This document shows, piece by piece, positions 1 through 5,032 of a DNA stretch of 5,032 bases. The stretch spans positions 1 through 5,032 of the forward strand of contig JAGTVD010000547.1 of assembly GCA_018224505.1 (NCBI GenBank), given 5' to 3'. How positions within the stretch are numbered: the stretch's first letter is position 1; each line of letters opens with the position of its first letter. The stretch comes from Desulfatitalea sp. Lineage in GTDB: Bacteria; Desulfobacterota; Desulfobacteria; Desulfobacterales; Desulfosarcinaceae. The notes under the pieces are model-generated. The model was given only the letters and a program-made list of their open reading frames with translations. It did not search any database and had not been told where the DNA came from. Both the position numbers and the translations under genes were made by a program.

Positions 1-5
1 TCCTC

Positions 6-186
6 AGGGTTCGCGCAAAAATAATTTCACCTTTTATGCATCCCTGCTTCAGGCCATCTTGGCCCGATCGGAGGATTCAAAATCCTCGAAATAGCTCGCT
101 ATTCCTCCGGTTTTGAATCCTCCAATCGAACCAATCTGACCCAAATCAAGGCGCCTAAAAGGCGAACTTATTTTTGCGCGAACCCT
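6..186. repeat. 181-base near-palindrome, possible MITE or REP-type element
   Basis: The two ends (6-24 and 168-186) are perfect 19-base inverted repeats, AGGGTTCGCGCAAAAATAA and its complement. A second perfect inverted pair of 13 bases, GGAGGATTCAAAA, lies at 70-82 and 111-123, and AATAGC/GCTATT (90-95, 98-103) closes the centre. The parts between also match, imperfectly, so the whole forms one long cruciform or hairpin centred near 96. A smaller hairpin, CGCCT-AAA-AGGCG, sits inside the right arm at 152-164. Size and structure suggest a non-autonomous miniature transposable element or a large REP-like sequence. No transposase is present and no target-site duplication is visible, but only 5 bases of left flank are available. 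It lies 106 bases past the topA stop and could also end transcription. Confidence 0.8.
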
Positions 187-292
187 TAGCCGCTGTGGTT
201 GGGTTCGATGGGGTGGGGTGCTCTGAGCAAACCTAATCTGGATCTTGGCGCATTGCATGTGATTGTCAAAAGGCCCTCGCTGCCGGTTGGCG
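187..292. other. Spacer between topA and the palindromic element
   Basis: A stretch of 106 bases downstream of topA with no supported gene. It holds a short palindrome, TGCTC-T-GAGCA (219-229), and a G-rich run on the plus strand at about 206-220. I see no convincing intrinsic terminator: the minus strand after the stop reads GAGGGCCTTTTG near 270-280, with only a three-pair stem. No tRNA-like fold was recognised. Confidence 0.6.
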
Positions 293-2569
293 CTACACGG
301 TCTCTTTGTAGCCGCATTCCCGGTTGACACAGGTCAGATAGGTCCCTTCGCGCTTGCTGCTTTTTTCCACCAGGTAAGGGGTGCCGCATACAGGGCATGC
401 TTTGTCCACCGGTTTGTCCCAGGTGGCAAAAGTGCACTCGGGATAGCGGCCGCAGCCGTAAAAAATTTTTCCTCGTTTGGACCGTTTTTCCACAATTTCG
501 CCGTTGCAGCCCGCTTCCGGGCATTTGACACCGACGCTCTTGCCACTGGTGCCGCCATTGACCGATTCGGTGTGGTTGCATTCCGGAAAGCCACTGCAGG
601 CCAGAAATTCGCCATATTTGCCCCGCTTGACCACCATGGGCTTGCCGCATTTGGGACAGTTCTTGTCCGTGGCCGCTTCGTGGTTGGGCTCCACCGGCTG
701 GATGTTTCCGCTCTCGTTGCGCTCATAGTCCCGGGAGTAGCTGCATTCCGGATAGCCGCTGCAAGCCAGAAAATGCCCATTTTTGCCATATTTGATGTGC
801 AGTTTGTGTTGCTGGCACTGGGGGCAGGTCAACTCGGTGGGGATGCCCACGCCCTTGACGCTGAGCATTCCGGTTTCGGCGGCCGCCAACCGTTCCCGGA
901 ACGGTCCGTAGAAGCGGTTGAGAACGCTCAGTGCCGCCATCTCGGCGGTCTCCACACGATCCAGGTTGTCCTCCATGGTGGCTGTAAATTCCACATTGAA
1001 GATTTCGGGAAAACTGGCCACCAGAAGATCGTTAACGATGAATCCCAGTTCGCTCGGGTGAAAGTAGCTCTTGATCAAATCCACATATCCCTTGTCGCGG
1101 ATGGTGGAGAGGATGGCGGCGTATGTGCTGGGGCGGCCAATGCCGTTCTCCTCCAACTCTTTGACGAGCGAGGCTTCGGAAAAGCGCGGCGGCGGCTGGG
1201 TGAAGTGCTGTTTGGGCATGATTTCCTGCAGCGTCAGGCGCTCGCCCTCGGCCAGGGGGGGCAGCGGCTGCTCCTTGCGGCTGCTTTCGGCCTCTTCATC
1301 CACGGTCTGGTAAACCCGCATGAATCCTGGAAATTTTAATGTGGAGCCGGTCACCGTCAAGGTGTAGGGGCCGGCCTGAATCGATACGGTGTTCTGATCG
1401 ATGAGGGCCGGCTGCATCTGGGAGGCAACGAAACGGCGCCAGATCAACTGATAAAGGGATAGCTGGTCTTTGCTCAGGTAGGCCGCCATTTTTTCGGGGG
1501 TGTTGAATACCGCGGTGGGCCGGATGGCCTCATGGGCATCCTGAACCTTTTTGCGGTTCTGGAAAAAGCGCGGCTTATCCATGGCATACGCATTGCCATG
1601 GGTCTGGCGCACCCAGTCCAGAGCTTCGTGCGCGGCTTCGGCGGCAATGCGGGTGGAGTCCGTGCGCATATAGGTGATCAAGCCCACCGGCTCTCCAGGC
1701 CCCAGGTCCACCCCTTCATAGAGCTGCTGGGCGATGAGCATGGTCTTCTTAGCCGAAAAACGAAGCTTGCGTATGGCCTCCTGCTGGAGCTTGCTGGTGA
1801 TGAACGGTGGCTGGGGATTGCGGCGGACGGTCTTTTTGACCACAGTAGCCACCTGGAACGCGGACTCGCCCAGTTCCTCGACGATGGCCGTGGCGGCGGC
1901 CTCGTTGCCGATGGCGAGCTTGTCGCCGTTTTTCTTGACCAGCTTGGCTTCGAAGGGGGGCGGTGTGTGGCCTTCCAGCCGGGCCGTGATGGACCAGTAC
2001 TCTTCCGCCACAAACTGTTGGATGGCCCTTTCGCGCTCACAGATGATGCGTACCGCCACCGATTGCACCCGTCCGGCGCTCAGGCTGCCCTTGACCTTTT
2101 TCCAGAGCAGGGGGGAGACCTGGTAGCCCACCAGCCGATCCAGGATGCGTCGGGTCTGCTGGGCTTCGTATTTGTCTTTGTTCAGGGGCTCGGGGTGTTC
2201 CATGGATTTGAGGATCGCATTGCGGGTCAACTCGTGGAACAGGACCCGGTGAAAGCGGCGCTCTTTTTTCTTGAGGATATCGGCGGCGTGCCAGGCGATG
2301 GCTTCACCTTCGCGGTCCGGGTCAGGGGCCAGATAGACATCCATGGTGTTGCCGGCGGCGGAACGCAGGGCGTTGATCACCTTCTGTTTGCCGGGGATGT
2401 TGCGGTACATCGGTTTGAAGTTGTCCTCCAGATCGATGCCGATCTCCTTGGGCGGTAAATCCTTGATATGGCCCACCGTGGCGACCACGTTGTAATCTTT
2501 GCCCAGATATTTCTGGATGGTACGGATTTTTGTTGGGGACTCTACGATAACCAGCGGTTTGTCAGACAC
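293..2569 (-). CDS. topA: DNA topoisomerase I (type IA)
   Basis: Type IA topoisomerase of 758 aa that relaxes negative supercoils by nicking one strand through a tyrosyl-5'-phosphate. The Toprim domain is N-terminal: VIVESP has the conserved Glu10, and PDPDREGEA gives the metal-binding D83, D85 and E87. SLSAGRVQS is at 162-170. The catalytic tyrosine is Y300 in GLITYMRTDST. NGIGRPSTYA is at 475-484. The C-terminus carries four C4 zinc fingers: C582/C585/C603/C609, C638/C641/C658/C664, C683/C688/C706/C712 (CX4C first pair) and C725/C728/C747/C752. Length is within the family range and no key residue is missing. The start is GTG at 2569, chosen because MSDKPLVIVESP matches the family N-terminus and AGAGGT lies 5 bases upstream. 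It follows dprA after 168 bases that are mostly octamer repeats. The stop is TAG at 293-295. Identification is firm. Confidence 0.98.
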   Translation of the reverse strand: MSDKPLVIVESPTKIRTIQKYLGKDYNVVATVGHIKDLPPKEIGIDLEDNFKPMYRNIPGKQKVINALRSAAGNTMDVYLAPDPDREGEAIAWHAADILKKKERRFHRVLFHELTRNAILKSMEHPEPLNKDKYEAQQTRRILDRLVGYQVSPLLWKKVKGSLSAGRVQSVAVRIICERERAIQQFVAEEYWSITARLEGHTPPPFEAKLVKKNGDKLAIGNEAAATAIVEELGESAFQVATVVKKTVRRNPQPPFITSKLQQEAIRKLRFSAKKTMLIAQQLYEGVDLGPGEPVGLITYMRTDSTRIAAEAAHEALDWVRQTHGNAYAMDKPRFFQNRKKVQDAHEAIRPTAVFNTPEKMAAYLSKDQLSLYQLIWRRFVASQMQPALIDQNTVSIQAGPYTLTVTGSTLKFPGFMRVYQTVDEEAESSRKEQPLPPLAEGERLTLQEIMPKQHFTQPPPRFSEASLVKELEENGIGRPSTYAAILSTIRDKGYVDLIKSYFHPSELGFIVNDLLVASFPEIFNVEFTATMEDNLDRVETAEMAALSVLNRFYGPFRERLAAAETGMLSVKGVGIPTELTCPQCQQHKLHIKYGKNGHFLACSGYPECSYSRDYERNESGNIQPVEPNHEAATDKNCPKCGKPMVVKRGKYGEFLACSGFPECNHTESVNGGTSGKSVGVKCPEAGCNGEIVEKRSKRGKIFYGCGRYPECTFATWDKPVDKACPVCGTPYLVEKSSKREGTYLTCVNRECGYKETV

Positions 2570-2574
2570 TATGT

Positions 2575-2580
2575 ACCTCT
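2575..2580 (-). promoter_or_regulatory. Ribosome binding site of topA
   Basis: The minus strand reads AGAGGT 5 bases before the GTG start at 2569, which supports that start. An imperfect palindrome, CTAAT-AA-ATTAG (2579-2590), overlaps its upstream edge and separates it from the octamer array. Confidence 0.8.
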
Positions 2581-2588
2581 AATAAATT

Positions 2589-2732
2589 AGTTGCTCGGTT
2601 GATCGGTTGATCGGTTGTTTGGTTGATCGGTTGCTCGGTTGATCGGTTGCTCGGTTGATCGGTTACTCGGTTGTTTGGTTGATCGGTTGTTTGGTTGTTT
2701 GGTTGTTCGGTTGCTCGGTTGTTTGGTTGTTT
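2589..2732. repeat. Tandem octamer array, 18 units of GGTTGNTY
   Basis: Eighteen consecutive 8-base units fill 144 of the 168 bases between dprA and topA without a break in phase. On the plus strand six units are GGTTGATC, six GGTTGTTT, three GGTTGCTC, one GGTTGTTC and one GGTTACTC; the first unit (2589-2596) is the degenerate AGTTGCTC. The core GGTT is invariant apart from that first base, while the last three bases vary. GATC-type units lie toward topA and TTT-type toward dprA. The 16-mer GGTTGCTCGGTTGATC occurs twice in succession (2629-2660). The transcript runs the other way, giving a G-poor, CA-rich RNA (GATCAACC, AAACAACC). Copy number could vary by slippage, but no reading frame would be shifted. 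Function unknown. Confidence 0.97.
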
Positions 2733-2737
2733 TTCTA

Positions 2738-3841
2738 TTACTCGAAAAAATCGGTGTGGCGCAAGAAACGTTTGCCGGGTTCCTGAATGATGACCCCTTT
2801 GATTTCCAGTCGCGTGAGGGTGTCGGTCAGGGTGCCAATGGCGTTGTCGCTTTGCCGGGCCAGGTCGTCGATGTGGACCGGGTCAGCTCCGATGATGGCC
2901 AACAAGGCCTGTTCCGCGGCCGAAAGTGATGGCCAGGGGCGTGCCGGAGATGAGGGAAAAGCATCACCAACCAGTTGGGGAGCGATTTCTTCCAGGATAT
3001 CGTCAACATTTTCCACCAGCTTGGCACCCTGTTTGATCAGGTCGTGGGTGCCGCGGGCGGTGGCCGAGTGGATGCTGCCCGGCACCGCAAAGACCTCGCG
3101 GTTTTGCTCGGCCGCCAGGCGGGCGGTGATGAGTGAGCCGCTTTTGCGGGCGGCCTCCACCACCACGGTACCCACACTCATACCGCTGATGATGCGGTTG
3201 CGCATGGGGAAATGGTGCCCCTCGGGGGCGGCATCCAATGAAAATTCGGTGATCACGGCCCCTGTTTCGGCAATTTCCAGATACAGCTTGCGATTTTCCG
3301 TTGGATAGATCCGATTCAGGCCCGAGCCGAGCACTGCCACGGTCCGTCCGCCTCCGTCCAGAGTCCCCCGGTGAGCGGCGGTATCAATCCCCCGGGCCAT
3401 GCCGCTGACCACCGTTGCGCCTCTAAGGGCCAACGCGGTGCACAGTCGGTGGGTCGTGGTGCGGCCGTAGGCGGAGGCATTGCGGGAGCCGACCACGGCA
3501 ATGGGACAGTGATCCGGTTCTAGTCGGCCGTGCACATACAACAAGGGCGGTGGATCAGGAATCTGGCGCAATAAAGCGGGGTAGTGCGCGTCCCCCATGG
3601 TGATCAACGCATACCCTTTTTGGCATACTTGTTCGATTTCGTTTTGCACCCACTCAGACGGGCGCTGGCGCCAAATGGCATTGGCCAGTTTCGGGGTGAT
3701 GCCCTCCACCTGCAGCAGTTCGGAAACGGGTGCCGCCAGCACCCTCTCCGGGGTCTGGAAATGTTGGATCAGGCGGTTGAACAGCAGGTTTCCGATACCG
3801 GCGACGCTTTTTAGTGTCAACCACGGGACAAGGTGTTTCAT
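2738..3841 (-). CDS. dprA: DNA processing protein DprA (Smf)
   Basis: DprA of 367 aa, a cytoplasmic protein that binds incoming single-stranded DNA and loads RecA during transformation; it is also widespread in bacteria not known to be competent. Residues 1-60 form a helix-hairpin-helix-like N-domain (VAGIG 13-17, VEGITPKLANAI 45-56). The Rossmann-fold core shows AVVGSR (115-120), SGMARGIDTAAH (146-157), FPMRNRIIS (211-219), ARKSGSLITA (231-240) and GTHDLIKQGA (264-273). Residues about 306-360 look like the C-terminal winged-helix domain. I chose ATG at 3841 because MKHLVPWLTLKSVAGIG fits the family start. The frame stays open upstream to 3952, but that would add 37 unconvincing residues read from the 3' end of secF. 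The gap to the secF stop is 16 bases, so the two are probably co-transcribed. The stop TAA (2738-2740) sits 5 bases from the octamer array. Confidence 0.97.
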   Translation of the reverse strand: MKHLVPWLTLKSVAGIGNLLFNRLIQHFQTPERVLAAPVSELLQVEGITPKLANAIWRQRPSEWVQNEIEQVCQKGYALITMGDAHYPALLRQIPDPPPLLYVHGRLEPDHCPIAVVGSRNASAYGRTTTHRLCTALALRGATVVSGMARGIDTAAHRGTLDGGGRTVAVLGSGLNRIYPTENRKLYLEIAETGAVITEFSLDAAPEGHHFPMRNRIISGMSVGTVVVEAARKSGSLITARLAAEQNREVFAVPGSIHSATARGTHDLIKQGAKLVENVDDILEEIAPQLVGDAFPSSPARPWPSLSAAEQALLAIIGADPVHIDDLARQSDNAIGTLTDTLTRLEIKGVIIQEPGKRFLRHTDFFE

Positions 3842-3845
3842 TATG

Positions 3846-3850
3846 CCTTC
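3846..3850 (-). promoter_or_regulatory. Ribosome binding site of dprA
   Basis: The minus strand reads GAAGG followed by CATA and then the ATG at 3841. The 4-base spacing is short but workable. It falls in the 16-base secF-dprA gap and supports the internal start over the longer open frame. Confidence 0.6.
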
Positions 3851-3857
3851 GTGCGGA

Positions 3858-4886
3858 TTATCCGCGTCGCTGCCACGCCAGTAAAATGGGGCTGGCGACA
3901 AAAATCGACGAGTAGGTACCAACGCAGATGCCCACCAGCAAAGCGAACGCAAAGTCGTGAATGATGCCGCCGCCCAGGAAGAATAGCGAGAGCACCACCA
4001 CCAAAGTTGTGCCCGAGGTCAGCAAGGTGCGGTTGAGCGTTTCGTTGATACTGCGGTTGACGATTTCGGGCAAGGGCTTTTTGTGCAATTTGCGCAGGTT
4101 TTCACGGATGCGGTCGAACACGATGATGGTGTCATTGAGCGAGTAGCCGATAATGGTCAGCAGGGCGGCAATGATGGGTAGCGTGAACTCCTTGCCGAAG
4201 ATGGAAAAAACCCCGGCGGTGATGATGATGTCATGCAGCAGGGCCACAATGGCACCCATGGCGTATTTGAGTTTCAGGACCCAGAACAGCACCAGGGAGA
4301 GCACTACCGCCGCTGCCATCAGGGTGGGGATATTCATATGGGCCAGTCGCAGCAGGTAGATCAACAGGGCCAGGGCCACGGCGATACCGGCGCTGAGCAG
4401 CCACTTGAGCTCGAAACGGCCGGAGATGTAGACGGTGATGAACAACAAGGCGAAAAACATGGCCAGCAATGCTTTTTCGCGCATGTCGCGGCCCACTTGG
4501 GGGCCGACCATTTCAAAGGACTCGAGCGTCGCGCCGACCTGGGTACCGGCTTCCAGGCCGGCCTCCAGCGTTTGGGCGAGATTGTCGCTCTCGGATTCAT
4601 CGGCGGCGATTACGATGCGATAGTAATCCATCTCGCCCCGGTCGTACTCCTGCACGGCGGCATTCAGGCCCAAGGTATCCAATGCCGCTTTGACCCGGTC
4701 ACTGGGTACCGGGGCGTCAAATTGCACCAGCGCCTCGGCACCGCCGGCGAAGTCGATGCCGTATTTGGGGCCGCCATGAAAAACCAGAGATAAAATACTG
4801 GCCAGAATGACCACCAGGGAGATGGCATAGGCGATTTTGCGACGTCCGACAAAGTTGATGTTAACATCCGGTTTGACGATCTGCAT
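3858..4886 (-). CDS. secF: Protein translocase subunit SecF
   Basis: SecF of 342 aa, an inner-membrane RND-family partner of SecD that uses the proton gradient to help proteins leave the SecYEG channel. TM1 is at about 18-36, followed by the family motif GIDFAGG (43-49; the common form is GIDFTGG) and a periplasmic domain to about 137. The C-terminal membrane domain has MVGPQVG (126-132), LLHD (216-219), GYSLNDTIIVFDRIREN (247-263) and SINETLNRTLLTSGTT (279-294). D252 and R286 probably correspond to proton-path residues of the family. Most SecF proteins are about 300-320 aa. The excess lies between TM2 and the GAIVALLHD segment (about 156-207), where two extra hydrophobic stretches occur, giving roughly eight rather than six membrane segments. 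The ATG at 4886 has GAGGT 9 bases upstream. The stop is TAA at 3858-3860. secD normally precedes secF, but its body is not in the window. Confidence 0.97.
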   Translation of the reverse strand: MQIVKPDVNINFVGRRKIAYAISLVVILASILSLVFHGGPKYGIDFAGGAEALVQFDAPVPSDRVKAALDTLGLNAAVQEYDRGEMDYYRIVIAADESESDNLAQTLEAGLEAGTQVGATLESFEMVGPQVGRDMREKALLAMFFALLFITVYISGRFELKWLLSAGIAVALALLIYLLRLAHMNIPTLMAAAVVLSLVLFWVLKLKYAMGAIVALLHDIIITAGVFSIFGKEFTLPIIAALLTIIGYSLNDTIIVFDRIRENLRKLHKKPLPEIVNRSINETLNRTLLTSGTTLVVVLSLFFLGGGIIHDFAFALLVGICVGTYSSIFVASPILLAWQRRG

Positions 4887-4895
4887 AGTCGGTTT

Positions 4896-4900
4896 ACCTC
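4896..4900 (-). promoter_or_regulatory. Ribosome binding site of secF
   Basis: The minus strand reads GAGGT, with 9 bases to the ATG at 4886. This is the only strong Shine-Dalgarno match near the start of secF. Confidence 0.75.
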
Positions 4901-5032
4901 GGTTGACCTGTTATATCGGACATGGGCCCCACCATGGGCACCATGCGATGGACATTTTTTTACTCACTGAACAAAGACCGTCCGGGATTGCGGTGCTTAT
5001 GTCCCGGTCCTGTTTCACCCGCTTGCGTCTCA
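4901..5032 (-). other. Region upstream of secF, possible end of secD
   Basis: This edge lies where secD would be expected to end. On the minus strand two frames are open from the window edge: one stops at 4960-4962 and the other at 4911-4913. The second begins RRKRVKQD, faintly like the basic tail seen at the end of many SecD proteins, but the rest (rich in Trp, Cys and Pro) does not look like a real protein. I therefore do not call a gene here. No promoter is evident. The segment 4920-4945 contains repeated CATGGGC and ACCATG words. Confidence 0.3.
4976..5009 (-). other. Small hairpin upstream of secF
   Basis: CCGGGA (4982-4987) pairs with TCCCGG (5002-5007) across a 14-base loop, and GA/TC can extend it with a bulge. 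On the minus strand it is followed by TCTTTGTTC, a poor U-tract, so it is at best a weak terminator or a processing structure between the upstream gene and secF. Confidence 0.35.

Noticed and set aside
49..330. Minus-strand open frame of 93 codons across the topA end and the palindrome
   Set aside because: Its start lies inside topA in another frame and most of it has no protein character. Only the last part is curious, and that is reported as a finding.
263..1339. Plus-strand open frame of 358 codons antisense to topA
   Set aside because: It lies wholly opposite a clearly functional topA, has no recognisable domain or ribosome binding site, and its length is explained by the codon bias of the real gene.
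1532..2458. Plus-strand open frame of 308 codons antisense to topA
   Set aside because: It is a shadow of the N-terminal half of topA. The His-, Gly- and Phe-rich composition has no domain pattern.
2589..2732. CRISPR array
   Set aside because: Units are 8 bases and directly tandem, with no spacers and no cas genes nearby.
2639..2929. Plus-strand open frame with periodic hydrophobic peptide (LLGCLV-like repeats)
   Set aside because: The periodicity comes from translating the octamer array (24 bases give 8 residues). The rest runs antisense to the 3' end of dprA.
3853..3865. GCGGAT-T-ATCCGC inverted repeat at the secF stop codon
   Set aside because: A one-base loop cannot form a stable RNA hairpin and no U-tract follows, so it is unlikely to terminate transcription between secF and dprA.
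3842..3952. Longer N-terminus for DprA
   Set aside because: The extra 37 residues would be read out of frame from the 3' end of secF, lack family similarity, and a start with a ribosome binding site exists at 3841.
4891..4908. GGTTTACC and GGTTGACC near the secF ribosome binding site, resembling the octamer units
   Set aside because: There are only two imperfect copies and they are out of 8-base phase. Chance similarity is the simpler explanation.

Overview
The window reads as ordinary bacterial housekeeping DNA. Three complete genes lie on the minus strand in transcription order secF, dprA, topA (right to left in window coordinates). No coding region is supported on the plus strand. Codon usage is GC-leaning and uniform across the three genes. 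The SecF sequence (GIDFAGG, the GRFELKW stretch with extra hydrophobic segments, GYSLNDTIIVFDRIREN) and the secF-dprA-topA order remind me of Desulfobacterota, in particular Desulfobacterales-type sulfate reducers. That placement is inference from memory of protein style, not a search result.

Right end (4887-5032): a short stretch upstream of secF with a small hairpin and possibly the very end of another gene. secD would be expected there, but I cannot confirm it. secF (3858-4886) encodes a Sec accessory membrane protein carrying an apparent insertion of about 50 residues with two extra hydrophobic segments. Sixteen bases after secF, dprA (2738-3841) encodes the ssDNA- and RecA-binding DprA/Smf protein. 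A 168-base gap follows, almost entirely filled by a tandem array of 18 octamers (GGTTGNTY on the plus strand, 2589-2732). The array ends just before the ribosome binding site of topA (293-2569), which encodes DNA topoisomerase I with a GTG start and four C4 zinc fingers. Downstream of topA lies a short spacer, then a 181-base near-palindrome (6-186) with perfect 19-base ends. It looks like a MITE or REP-type element, or a very large hairpin at the end of the transcription unit.

The genes are consistent with one operon covering protein export, DNA uptake/recombination and supercoiling control. dprA next to topA is a common bacterial arrangement. I see no evidence of a new defence, secretion or mobile system. 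The two items worth attention are non-coding: the octamer array in the topA leader and the palindromic element downstream of topA. The SecF insertion is a lesser point of interest.
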